A DNA stretch of 17,100 nt, from assembly GCA_030146405.1 (NCBI GenBank), contig JASLBS010000053.1, positions 1-17,100 on the forward strand, given 5' to 3'. The translations under genes and the position numbers were made by a program. Below the pieces are notes generated by a model that had not been told where the DNA came from, made no database searches, and saw only the letters and a list, made by a program, of their open reading frames with translations. Positions 1 through 7,104 of this stretch are shown here, piece by piece. Position 1 is the first letter of the stretch. Every line of letters begins with the position of its first letter. This DNA comes from Arthrobacter sp. Lineage in GTDB: Bacteria; Actinomycetota; Actinomycetes; Actinomycetales; Micrococcaceae.

Positions 1-28
1 GTGGGATCCGCTCCTCCGCGGATCCCAC
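1..28 (+). repeat. Perfect inverted repeat over the first codons of the FecCD permease
   Basis: Bases 1-11 (GTGGGATCCGC) are the exact reverse complement of bases 18-28, with a six-base TCCTCC loop at 12-17. In mRNA this gives an 11-bp GC-rich stem that contains the GTG start codon, with a loop complementary to a GGAGGA-type ribosome binding site. The inverted repeat is read directly from the sequence. A role in limiting translation is an inference, and the leader upstream is not visible. Confidence 0.6.
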
Positions 29-1017
29 GACGGTTCCGGTCGTTCTGGCTGATCGTCACCCTCGCGGTGCTCCTCGCCGCGACGTTCGCCTCGGTCACCA
101 TCGGCTCGCGCGAGGTGAGCCTCGCCGACGTCATCGCCGCCCTCGGCGGATCCACGGACGGCTTCAACGAGGCAGCGGTGGCCAAGCGCATCCCGCGCAC
201 ACTGCTGGCGCTGCTGGCGGGTGCGGCGCTGGGGCTCTCCGGTGCCGTGATGCAGGGTGTCACGCGCAATCCGCTGGCCGATCCCGGGATCCTGGGTGTG
301 AACACCGGCGCCTCGCTCGCGGTGGTGACGGCGATCGCCACCGTGGGCCTCAGCACGGTCACCGCCTACATCTGGGTCGCCATCGCCGGGGCCACCCTGA
401 CCGCGGTGTTCGTCTACGTGGTGGGTTCGCTCGGCCGCGGGGGAGCAACACCCCTGAAACTCGCCCTCGCGGGAGCGGCCACCTCCGCCGCACTCACCTC
501 ACTCATCAGCGCCGTCGTCCTGCCCCGCGGGGACATCTCCGGCACGGTGCGCTCCTGGCTCATCGGCGGCGTCGGGGGTGCCACGTCGTCGAGCATCAGC
601 CAGGTGCTCCCGTTCCTCGTCGTGGGCCTGGTGATCAGCCTGCTCTCCGCGCGTTCCCTGAACTCGCTCGCCCTCGGGGACGACGTCGCGGCCGGTCTCG
701 GTGAGCGCGTGGCGATCGCACGCGGTGCTGCGGCGTTCGGGGCGGTACTCCTCTGCGGGGCCATCACCGCGGTGACGGGGCCCATCGGCTTCGTGGGACT
801 CGTGGTGCCCCACGCCTGCCGTCTGCTCATCGGCGTGGACCACCGGTGGCTCCTGCCGATGTCCGCACTCCTCGGCGCGATCCTGCTGACCTCCACGGAC
901 GTGATCGGGCGCATCGTCGCCCGGCCCCAGGAGATCGACGTCGGGATCATCACCGCGCTCGTGGGAGCGCCGTTCTTCATCTACATCGTGCGCCGCCAGA
1001 AAATCAGGGAACTGTGA
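1..1017 (+). CDS. FecCD-family ferric-siderophore ABC transporter permease
   Basis: This is an integral membrane permease that should move ferric siderophore across the cytoplasmic membrane together with the next permease and the ATPase at 2069. The 338-residue product has the usual family length. A basic N-terminus (RIPRRFR) precedes a hydrophobic helix at about residues 16-33. The family signature follows: RIPRTLLALLAG (63-74) and QGVTRNPLADPGILG (85-99). Near the C-terminus are GPIGFVGLVVPH and a PQEIDVGIITALVGAPFF-type ending. The GTG at base 1 gives a complete-looking N-terminus, but it lies on the window edge, so a start further upstream cannot be excluded. The first 28 bases form a perfect inverted repeat over the start codon. 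The stop overlaps the next start (GTGA). The binding-protein gene is probably upstream, outside the window. Vitamin B12 or heme are alternative substrates in this family; siderophore is the commonest. Confidence 0.9.
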   Translation: MGSAPPRIPRRFRSFWLIVTLAVLLAATFASVTIGSREVSLADVIAALGGSTDGFNEAAVAKRIPRTLLALLAGAALGLSGAVMQGVTRNPLADPGILGVNTGASLAVVTAIATVGLSTVTAYIWVAIAGATLTAVFVYVVGSLGRGGATPLKLALAGAATSAALTSLISAVVLPRGDISGTVRSWLIGGVGGATSSSISQVLPFLVVGLVISLLSARSLNSLALGDDVAAGLGERVAIARGAAAFGAVLLCGAITAVTGPIGFVGLVVPHACRLLIGVDHRWLLPMSALLGAILLTSTDVIGRIVARPQEIDVGIITALVGAPFFIYIVRRQKIREL

Positions 1018-2072
1018 CTTCGCTGCAGGCGCGCCCCCGCGCAGGTATCACCGCCGCGGAGATCGCTGCGGGACGACGACGGCGGACGGCCCGGCGCACA
1101 CTGGTGGTCAGTGCACTCGCCTGCCTGATCGGCATCGCCTTCGTGGTCTCCCTCTCGATCGGCCAGACCAACTACCCGCTGCGCGACGTGGCAGGCGTGA
1201 TCCTGGGCCAGGACGTGGGAGGTGCCACCTTCACCGTCGGCCGGCTCCGCCTCCCCCGGGCCACGCTCGCCGTCATCGCAGGCCTCTGCTTCGGCATCGG
1301 CGGCGTCACCTTCCAGACCATGCTCCGCAACCCGCTCGCGAGCCCGGACATCATCGGGATCAGCTCCGGCGCCAGTGCGGCCGCCGCCTTCGCCATCATC
1401 ATGCTCGGGCTCGGAGCGAGCCAGGTGTCCGCCTTCGCGATCGTGGCAGGGCTCGGGATCGCCCTCCTGGTCTACGGGCTCTCCTTCAAGGGCGGAGTGG
1501 TGGGTACCCGGCTGATCCTGATCGGGATCGCGATCGCGGCGATGCTGGACAGCCTCACCGCCTACGTGCTCAGCCGTGCCGCACAGTGGGACCTGCAGCA
1601 GGCCTCCCGCTGGCTGACGGGCAGCCTCAACGGGACGAGGTGGTCCGAGGTGGTCCCCGTGGCGATCGCCCTCGTGGTCCTCGTGCCGATGCTCCTCGCC
1701 CAGTCCCGGAACCTGTCCGCGTCCCAGCTGGGCGACGACACGGCCTCCGCCCTGGGCGTGCGCGTGGAACGCACGCGGATCCTCGTGATCATCGCCGCCG
1801 TCGGGCTCATCGCCTTCGCCACGGCGGCCGCGGGTCCCATCGCGTTCGTCGCCTTCCTGTCCGGACCGATCGCCGCACGGCTCGTAGGTCCCGGGGCGTC
1901 GCTGCTGGTGCCCTCCGCACTGGTGGGCAGCCTGCTCGTGGTCACCGCGGACTTCCTCGGCCAGTACGCCTTCGGCCTCCGGTACCCGGTGGGTGTCATC
2001 ACCGGTGTGCTCGGAGCCCCCTACCTCGTCTATCTGATCATCCGTACCAACCGCTCCGGAGGCTTTCTGTGA
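1014..2072 (+). CDS. Second FecCD-family ferric-siderophore ABC transporter permease
   Basis: This is the partner permease of the gene before it; FecCD importers often use two homologous permeases. The reading frame is open back to 846, but the GTG at 1014 is chosen because it overlaps the preceding stop by four bases (GTGA) and gives a normal 352-residue product starting MTSLQARPRAG. A basic segment (RRRRTARR, 21-28) precedes the first helix at about 30-48. The family motif appears as RLRLPR (77-82) and QTMLRNPLASPDIIGISSG (101-119), with GPIAFVAFLSGPIAARL later and a C-terminal YPVGVITGVLGAPYLVYLI segment. All three genes of this set are translationally coupled by four-base overlaps, which points to one transcript and fixed stoichiometry. 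Family assignment is firm; the exact siderophore is unknown. Confidence 0.9.
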   Translation: MTSLQARPRAGITAAEIAAGRRRRTARRTLVVSALACLIGIAFVVSLSIGQTNYPLRDVAGVILGQDVGGATFTVGRLRLPRATLAVIAGLCFGIGGVTFQTMLRNPLASPDIIGISSGASAAAAFAIIMLGLGASQVSAFAIVAGLGIALLVYGLSFKGGVVGTRLILIGIAIAAMLDSLTAYVLSRAAQWDLQQASRWLTGSLNGTRWSEVVPVAIALVVLVPMLLAQSRNLSASQLGDDTASALGVRVERTRILVIIAAVGLIAFATAAAGPIAFVAFLSGPIAARLVGPGASLLVPSALVGSLLVVTADFLGQYAFGLRYPVGVITGVLGAPYLVYLIIRTNRSGGFL

Positions 2073-2875
2073 CCAAGGACCACACACTCGAGGTCCAGGA
2101 CCTGACGCTCGGCTACGGGACGCACACCGTGGTGGAGGGGCTCGATCTGCACGTGCCCATGGGGAGCATCACGGTGATCGTGGGGGCCAACGCCTGCGGC
2201 AAGTCCACGCTCCTGCGCTCCATCTCGAGGCTCCTGGCCCCCCGCAGCGGCCAGGTGGTCCTCGACGGACGTTCGGTGCACCAGATGCCGGCCAAGGAGC
2301 TCGCCCGGACGCTCGGCCTCCTCCCGCAGTCACCCACCGCGCCCGAGGGGATCACCGTGGCCGACCTCGTGGGAAGGGGGCGTCATCCGCACCAGCGCAT
2401 GTTCTCCCGCTGGTCCCCCGCGGACGACCAGGCGGTGGCAGACGCCCTCACCGCCACGGACACCGCCGCGCTCGCCGACCGTCCGGTGGACGAGCTGTCC
2501 GGTGGGCAGCGCCAGCGCGTGTGGATCGCCATGGCCCTGGCCCAGCAGACGGACGTGCTGCTGCTGGACGAACCCACCACCTTTTTGGACGTCAGTCACC
2601 AGCTCGAAGTCCTCGATCTCCTCACGGACCTCAACCGCTCACGCGGCACCACGATCGTGATCGTGCTGCATGACCTCAACCTCGCAGCGCGCTACGCGGA
2701 CCACCTGATCGCGCTGACCGCGGGCAGGATCAGCGCCCTCGGTACGCCGGCGGAAGTACTCACCGAGAACACCATCCGCGCGGTGTTCGGCCTGGACAGC
2801 AAGGTGGTGATGGACCCGACGTCGAACAAGCCGCTCATGCTGCCGCTCGGGCGCCACCACGTGATGACGGAGTAG
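2069..2875 (+). CDS. FepC/FecE-type siderophore ABC transporter ATPase
   Basis: This 268-residue cytoplasmic ATPase should power the two permeases encoded just upstream. The GTG at 2069 overlaps the previous stop (GTGA). Visible motifs are Walker A GANACGKST (39-47), the Q-loop glutamine (87), the signature LSGGQRQR (143-150), Walker B VLLLDEPT (163-170), the D-loop FLDVSHQLE and the switch histidine H201 in VLHDLN. The segments ELARTLGLLPQ and GRGRHPHQ are typical of the FepC/FhuC/BtuD branch. All catalytic residues are present, so it should be active. No convincing terminator separates it from the convergent regulator gene 76 bases downstream; only a small GCGC-TCCA-GCGC hairpin is seen at 2886-2897. 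Confidence 0.93.
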   Translation: MTKDHTLEVQDLTLGYGTHTVVEGLDLHVPMGSITVIVGANACGKSTLLRSISRLLAPRSGQVVLDGRSVHQMPAKELARTLGLLPQSPTAPEGITVADLVGRGRHPHQRMFSRWSPADDQAVADALTATDTAALADRPVDELSGGQRQRVWIAMALAQQTDVLLLDEPTTFLDVSHQLEVLDLLTDLNRSRGTTIVIVLHDLNLAARYADHLIALTAGRISALGTPAEVLTENTIRAVFGLDSKVVMDPTSNKPLMLPLGRHHVMTE

Positions 2876-2951
2876 CGTTCCCCCTGCGCTCCAGCGCGCC
2901 GGTCGGTGCCCGAGCTCCCGATCCGTCCGGGGACAACGCCGGAGCAGCGGG

Positions 2952-3704
2952 TCAGTCGAAGTGCGTGTGCGGTACGTCGGCCTGCCCGACCGACGTCAGG
3001 AGGTTCAGTGCGAGATCGCGGAGCTTGACGTTGCGGGCCGAGGACGTGCGGCGGAGGATGTCCATGGCGTCCTCCTGGCTGCATCGGTTCTGGGCCATGA
3101 CGACGCCGACCGCCATGTCGATCGCGGTCCGGGACTCCATCGCCCTCTGGCGGTTGCCGAGATCGTCGCTGAGGTGGGCCATCTTCACGGCCAGTCGCAG
3201 TGACCGGGACACCTCGCGGGCAAATCCTTCGGCGAGCGCGATCGCGTCGTCGCTGAAGGCATCGGGAAAGCGTGAGTAGAAGTCGAGTCCGGCGCTGGCT
3301 CCTGCATCCAGTTCGATCGGTACCCCGAGGGCGGAGCGGATGCCGTGGCGGGCAATGGCCTCCCGATACTGCGGGAAGCGTGTCTCGAGGAGGAGGTCGG
3401 CGATGTGCACGGTCTCGCCGTCGCGGGCGGCCCGCAGGCAGGGCCCGTCGTCGAACCCGTACTGCACCTCGTCCATCAGCTGGGCGAGGTCGCTACTGCT
3501 CGCCACCGTCGCGGCCGAACGCGGTCGCAACAGGGTGATCCCGCAGAAGACCTCTTCGCCTGCGCGGGAGAAGGACTCCACGGCCACATTCACCAGACCG
3601 GTGAGGAAGGCCTGGACGTCGGTACTCTCGAGCACCATGTCCTGCAGTTGGGCCGTGAGCGCGTCCTGCTCGATCTCGCGCATCAGTTCGGGTTCGTTCG
3701 GCAT
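2952..3704 (-). CDS. GAF-ANTAR transcriptional antitermination regulator
   Basis: The product is 250 residues. An N-terminal GAF-like sensor domain (about 30-170) includes DDGPCLRAARDG and GIRSALGVPI. A C-terminal ANTAR domain follows (about 178-238), with the alanine- and methionine-rich core TAIDMAVGVVMAQ and a SQEDAMDILRRTSSARN segment. ANTAR domains bind paired hairpins in nascent or messenger RNA and control termination or translation. GAF-ANTAR proteins of this build are common in actinobacteria. The frame is open to 3899, but the ATG at 3704 (MPNEPELMRE) is preferred: GGAAG lies eight bases upstream, and the extra 65 residues look low-complexity and arginine/serine-rich. It is divergent from the sulfur-type operon and convergent with the iron genes. 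Its signal and RNA target are unknown. Confidence 0.85.
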   Translation of the reverse strand: MPNEPELMREIEQDALTAQLQDMVLESTDVQAFLTGLVNVAVESFSRAGEEVFCGITLLRPRSAATVASSSDLAQLMDEVQYGFDDGPCLRAARDGETVHIADLLLETRFPQYREAIARHGIRSALGVPIELDAGASAGLDFYSRFPDAFSDDAIALAEGFAREVSRSLRLAVKMAHLSDDLGNRQRAMESRTAIDMAVGVVMAQNRCSQEDAMDILRRTSSARNVKLRDLALNLLTSVGQADVPHTHFD

Positions 3705-4136
3705 GGATGCAGCTTCCGGTGAGGTGACGCGGGGCGTAACCGGCGTGCCTCTCGCAGGGCTCGAACCGATCGCTGAAGGGATAGTGCTGTTCCCCTCACG
3801 CAGCCGGCTTCTTGACCACGAAAGGGGCACCCACCGCCACGAAATCTTTCCAGCAATGTCTCCGGCTGAATCCCGCCCACCGCGTCCGGTGACAGCCAAG
3901 TCCCTTCAGTGTGCGCCCTGCTCCGCCCAATCACCGCATCGCCGCGCGTGGGGATCGGCCCGCCGGGTCACTGGCTCGAGTGGAGGCTCCCGGTGGCGTC
4001 TGCCTGCACCGTGTACGCCAGATCGCCGGGAAGCAGCCAGGAGTACTGCCGCCGTCCGGGAACAAAGCCTCGCCCTGATCGACCGGCTCGATGCGGAGCT
4101 GCCGGACCTCTCGGGAGTGGGGAGCTAGGGGGCAGG

Positions 4137-4192
4137 CCCATCCCGGGATGACGCCGGGGCGCACCAGCGCCGGAAGCCGTCGGCCCGGGTGA
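4137..4192 (+). repeat. Terminator-like element, copy A, resembling the element at 12481-12538
   Basis: This 56-base block shares ordered segments with 12481-12538 in the same orientation: CCCATCCCGGGA at the start, GGGGCGC in the middle, CCGTCG near the end and CGGGTGA last. Here the central stem is imperfect (GGCGC-ACCA-GCGCC), whereas the downstream copy has a perfect ten-base-pair stem. The two copies bracket the riboswitch operon. They may be two members of a genomic terminator family or footprints of a rearrangement. Confidence 0.45.
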
Positions 4193-4218
4193 ATATTTCG
4201 TCGGAAGACCTGCTCTTC

Positions 4219-4247
4219 TTGATCGCGCAGCGATTTTAGGATTACAT
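4219..4247 (+). promoter_or_regulatory. Weak candidate promoter for the riboswitch operon
   Basis: TTGATC (4219-4224) is separated by 17 bases from TTACAT (4242-4247). The surrounding stretch is AT-richer than the flanks. Transcription would begin near 4254, about 30 bases before the aptamer. The -10 match is poor. TAGGAT (4237-4242) and GATAGT (4250-4255) are alternative -10 boxes without a good -35. The position is right, but the motif evidence is weak. Confidence 0.25.
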
Positions 4248-4282
4248 GCGATAGTCCGCTGGGTTCGCTCCCCGGGACAGAA

Positions 4283-4370
4283 CTACCATCCAGAGCGGCT
4301 GAGAGACCTGGCTCGATGAAGCCGCAGCAACCACCCCTCGGGGACGGTGCTACTGCCAGGACCGATGGAG
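4283..4370 (+). ncRNA. SAM-I/SAM-IV clan riboswitch aptamer
   Basis: This RNA should bind S-adenosylmethionine and repress the genes that follow when SAM is plentiful. P1 is CCATC (4286-4290) with GATGG (4364-4368), extendable by CT/AG around a bulged A. P2a is GCGGC (4295-4299) with GCCGC (4321-4325). A kink-turn-like TGA/GATGA (4300-4302, 4315-4319) leads to P2b, GAG (4303-4305) with CTC (4312-4314). The loop CCTGG (4307-4311) can form the family pseudoknot with CCAGG (4356-4360). P3 is ACC (4330-4332) with GGT (4346-4348), capped by CCC-CTCG-GGG. The hallmark strings AGAGCGG, GATGAAGCC, GCAACC and GGTGCTA are all present. No P4 hairpin lies between P3 and P1, unlike classical SAM-I. The class is firm; the SAM-I versus SAM-IV or SAM-I/IV subclass is not. 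Confidence 0.9.
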
Positions 4371-4409
4371 AGAGCCTTGTCCCCCGTTGGTGCCGACGCC
4401 ACTTCCGGC

Positions 4410-4463
4410 CGTCCGGACACCGGACGTGCGTGGCGAGGGAAACCTCGATCACGACCGAGAGGA
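4410..4463 (+). promoter_or_regulatory. Candidate riboswitch expression platform before the binding-protein gene
   Basis: Between aptamer and start codon lie a perfect hairpin, CGTCCGG (4410-4416) with CCGGACG (4420-4426), and a second one, CGAGG (4434-4438) with CCTCG (4443-4447) closed by a GAAA tetraloop. The ribosome binding site GAGAGGA (4457-4463) sits five bases before the ATG. CCTC (4443-4446) could pair instead with GAGG (4459-4462) inside that site, making the two folds mutually exclusive. There is no run of T after either hairpin, so control of translation is more likely than termination. The pairing is visible; the switching is inferred. Confidence 0.4.
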
Positions 4464-4468
4464 CCGGC

Positions 4469-6139
4469 ATGACTTCCCCCGACGCCCCCAGCTTTTCCCG
4501 AGTACACGAGCCCGTCCGCGGGCGACGGCGGTCCCTCCGTCTCGCAGCGATGCTGGGTGTGGCGGCGCTCTCGTTCACCGCGTGCGGCTCCTCAACGGAC
4601 ACCGCTGCCGGGCAGGACCCCGGTTCGAGCGGTCCGGTGGAGGGAGGCACCCTGGTCTACGCCGAGGTGACACCGATCAACAACTGGCAGACCCAGGCGG
4701 CCCGCTTCTACGAGAAGTCCAATGTCCTCAACAGCGTGCTGGACCGCCTCACGTACTTCGACGCGGACAAGGGTGAGCTGGTCCCCTGGATCGCGTCGGA
4801 GTTCTCCGGCAATCCGGAGGCGACGGAATTCACCTTCACCATCCGCCCCGGAGTCACGTTCAGTGATGGCTCTCCCCTGGACGCCGAGGCGGTCAAGCGC
4901 AACTTCGACGCCCTCGGCCTCGGCGTCGAATCGGCCCAGATCCAGCCGAACGTGGACTTCGCCGGCTACGCGTCGGCGGAGGTGCTCGGCGAGGACCAGG
5001 TGAAGGTCACGCTGTCCTCGCCCAACTCGAACTTCCTCCGGGCCACCTCCTCCGTCACCGCTGGGCTGGTGTCCCCGGCAACCCTGGAGCTGGACGCCGC
5101 CGGGCAGTCGGCCATCTCGGAGATCTCCGGTTCCGGTCCCTTCACCTTCGAGTCCGAGAAGGCGGACGAGGAGGTGGTGCTCGCGAAGCGGGCCGACTAC
5201 GCCTGGGCGCCGGAGAGCGCCGAGAACCAGGGGGACGCGTACCTCGACAAGGTGATCATCAAGTACCTGCCCGAGGTCGCCCACCGCGCGGGCGCCGTGC
5301 AGTCGGGCCAGGTGGACCTGGTCAGGGGCCTGCAGCCCGTCGACGAGGATGCGCTCGCGGCGAGTGGCAACCAGGTTCTCCCCGCCCAAGGGATAGACCT
5401 CACCGCCAACATGGCCGCGGTACGGATCGGGAGCGGGAAACTCGAGGATGCGGACGTCCGCAGGGCCCTGCAGCTCGGCATCGACCGGCAGAGCATCAAG
5501 AGCACGGTCCTCTCCGACAGCTACGAGATCGCCGGCTCGGTGCTCAATCACAGGGCCCCGGGTTTCGTGGACCTCTCGGCGGACCTCGAGTACCAGCCCG
5601 ACGAGGCCAGGACCCTGCTCGACGAGGCGGGCTGGAAGGTGGGCCCGGACGGCACGCGTGAGAAGGACGGCGTGAAACTGGAGATCACGGTGGCCAGCTC
5701 CAACAACTCCGTGGTCATCAAACCGGCGTTCGAACTCATCGAACAGCAATGGCGTGAGATCGGCGTCGCCCTGAACAACCGGGCGGGTGACAACACCTTC
5801 CTGACCACTGCCCTGCCCGACCCGGACGTCGAGTTCTTCGGCACCCGCCAGTTCATCTACGGCGGTCTGGGTCCTATCTTCGAGCCCGCGAACAACACCA
5901 TGACGCACACCAGCGATCCGGAGCTCAACGAGATCTTCGCCGCCGAACGCGCGGCCGCCCCCGGGCCCGAGCGGGACGACCTGCTGGAGCAGGAACAGCG
6001 CGCCCTGGTGCTGGACAAGGCGTACTCCCTGGTCCTGTGGGACGAGGTGCAGGTGTACGGGGCGCATCGCGACGCGCACGTGGACTTCACCTCCGGGACC
6101 GCGCCCATCTTCCAGGGTGCCTGGAAGACCGGGGGCTGA
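4469..6139 (+). CDS. Family 5 (peptide/opine type) ABC transporter substrate-binding lipoprotein
   Basis: This 556-residue exported lipoprotein should capture the substrate of the importer encoded by the next three genes. The basic region RGRRRSLR (18-25), hydrophobic stretch and lipobox FTAC with Cys39 mark a lipoprotein signal. Phe at -3 is a less common residue there. The family 5 segment is at about 119-147 (FTIRPGVTFSDGSPLDAEAVK). The frame is open back to 4316, but that ATG lies inside the riboswitch. The ATG at 4469 has GAGAGGA five bases upstream and gives a sensible signal peptide. Family members bind oligopeptides, dipeptides, nickel, glutathione and opines, so the fold does not name the ligand. 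The SAM riboswitch and the oxygenase neighbours suggest an organosulfur solute. Its stop overlaps the next start (TGATG). Confidence 0.9.
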   Translation: MTSPDAPSFSRVHEPVRGRRRSLRLAAMLGVAALSFTACGSSTDTAAGQDPGSSGPVEGGTLVYAEVTPINNWQTQAARFYEKSNVLNSVLDRLTYFDADKGELVPWIASEFSGNPEATEFTFTIRPGVTFSDGSPLDAEAVKRNFDALGLGVESAQIQPNVDFAGYASAEVLGEDQVKVTLSSPNSNFLRATSSVTAGLVSPATLELDAAGQSAISEISGSGPFTFESEKADEEVVLAKRADYAWAPESAENQGDAYLDKVIIKYLPEVAHRAGAVQSGQVDLVRGLQPVDEDALAASGNQVLPAQGIDLTANMAAVRIGSGKLEDADVRRALQLGIDRQSIKSTVLSDSYEIAGSVLNHRAPGFVDLSADLEYQPDEARTLLDEAGWKVGPDGTREKDGVKLEITVASSNNSVVIKPAFELIEQQWREIGVALNNRAGDNTFLTTALPDPDVEFFGTRQFIYGGLGPIFEPANNTMTHTSDPELNEIFAAERAAAPGPERDDLLEQEQRALVLDKAYSLVLWDEVQVYGAHRDAHVDFTSGTAPIFQGAWKTGG

Positions 6140-7104
6140 TGCCGATGGCCCGATACTTCCTGCAGCGGATCGGCCAGGCGCTCCTCGTGGTGTGGCTCGC
6201 CTACACGCTCGTCTTCGTCGCCATCCAGCTTCTCCCCAGTGATCCGGTGACGATCTTCCTGACCGTCGATTCCGCCGTCGACCAGGCCGCGATCGACACC
6301 ATGAAGGCGCAGTACGGTTACGACCAGCCGTTGATCGTGCAGTACCTGCACCAGTTGGCGGGTCTGTTCTCCGGTGACTTCGGTTACTCGTTGGCATCGG
6401 GTCAGTCGGTACGTGACCGCATCAGCGGTGTCGTGGGTTCCACCGTGGTCCTTGCGGGTTCCGCGTTCGTCACGGCGGTGCTCATCGCCCTGCTCATCGT
6501 CGCCGCCGCGACCCTCACCCGCTCGCCCGTGCTCCGCCGGGTCCTCGGGAACCTGCCACCACTGTTCTCCGCGGTCCCTGTGTTCTGGCTGGGTCTGGTG
6601 CTGCTCGAACTGCTCTCGATCCGCTGGGGAGTGATGTCACTCTTCCCGGACGGGTCCTTCCTGTCCCTCGCGGTGCCGGTCCTCGTCCTCGCCGTCGTCG
6701 TCTCCGCTCCCATCGCCCAGGTACTGCTCAAGAGCATGAACCACGTCTACGAGCAGCCCTTCATCGATGTCCTCCGGGCCAAGGGCGCCTCGCGGTCATG
6801 GATCTTCTTCCGCCATGCGCTCAAGAACGCTGCGGGGCCCGCCCTGACGATCACGGGGATCACGGTGGGAATGCTCTTCGCCGGGTCGGTCATCACCGAG
6901 ACCGTGTTCGCCCGCTCGGGGCTCGGTTCGGTGGTGCTCCAGGCTGTCACCACCCAGGACGTGCCGCTGGTGCAGGGGCTGGTGCTCCTGACGGCGTCCG
7001 TCTTCGTGATCGTCAACCTCGTCGTGGACCTGCTGTACCCACTGCTCGATCCACGCATCCTCAAGAGCAACCGGCAAGGGGCCCCGAGGGCCCTTGCCGC
7101 CTGA
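6139..7104 (+). CDS. DppB/OppB-type ABC transporter permease
   Basis: This is the first membrane subunit of the peptide-type importer, 321 residues. The N-terminus MPMARYFLQRIGQALLVVW is typical of DppB, with the first helix at about 12-32 followed by LLPSDPVTIF. The coupling-loop (EAA) region is at about 207-230 (PFIDVLRAKGASRSWIFFRH), where the ATPase docks. Later segments (GSVITETVFARSGLG, DLLYPLLDPRI) are also characteristic. ATG at 6139 overlaps the preceding stop as TGATG. An in-frame ATG at 6145 is an equally possible start, nine bases after GGGGG. The basic tail after DPRI (LKSNRQGAPRALAA) is longer than usual. Substrate range follows the binding protein. Confidence 0.92.
   Translation: MPMARYFLQRIGQALLVVWLAYTLVFVAIQLLPSDPVTIFLTVDSAVDQAAIDTMKAQYGYDQPLIVQYLHQLAGLFSGDFGYSLASGQSVRDRISGVVGSTVVLAGSAFVTAVLIALLIVAAATLTRSPVLRRVLGNLPPLFSAVPVFWLGLVLLELLSIRWGVMSLFPDGSFLSLAVPVLVLAVVVSAPIAQVLLKSMNHVYEQPFIDVLRAKGASRSWIFFRHALKNAAGPALTITGITVGMLFAGSVITETVFARSGLGSVVLQAVTTQDVPLVQGLVLLTASVFVIVNLVVDLLYPLLDPRILKSNRQGAPRALAA

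Larger units (their letters stand above)
3705..4282. other. Gene-free intergenic region between the ANTAR gene and the SAM riboswitch
   Basis: I see no supportable gene in these 578 bases. The plus frame ending at 4128 ends in an apparently helical stretch (REQSLALIDRLDAEL). It has no ATG or GTG start in its last 225 bases, so if it means anything it is a decayed gene end. A 12-base perfect palindrome CATCCCGGGATG lies at 4139-4150. It is followed by a hairpin with GGCGC at 4158-4162, an ACCA loop and GCGCC at 4167-4171. Both sit in a block that resembles the terminator region after the operon. The operon promoter and the regulator's own promoter must lie here. Confidence 0.5.

Noticed and set aside
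3901..4128. Possible 3' remnant of a gene on the plus strand ending REQSLALIDRLDAEL...
   Set aside because: A helical-looking tail and a terminator-like element just after it are suggestive. However, the last 225 bases contain no ATG or GTG start, the upstream part is antisense to the ANTAR gene, and I recognise no family.
4260..4275. GGTTCG-type string resembling a tRNA T-arm (a similar string lies near 3760 on the minus strand)
   Set aside because: No acceptor, D-arm or anticodon arm can be built around either string, so there is no tRNA or obvious attachment-site remnant.
4316..4468. Upstream ATG extension of the binding protein by 51 residues
   Set aside because: The ATG is part of the conserved GATGAAGCC of the aptamer. 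The extension would put a long polar segment before the lipoprotein signal, while the ATG at 4469 has a good ribosome binding site.
3931..4650. Minus-strand open frame across the riboswitch region
   Set aside because: It covers the antisense of a clear SAM aptamer and of the binding-protein signal peptide, and has Arg/Pro/Ser-rich shadow composition.
4592..6397. Long minus-strand open frame (601 codons) opposite the family 5 binding protein
   Set aside because: It spans a gene boundary, has shadow-like composition, and the plus strand here encodes an unmistakable transport operon.
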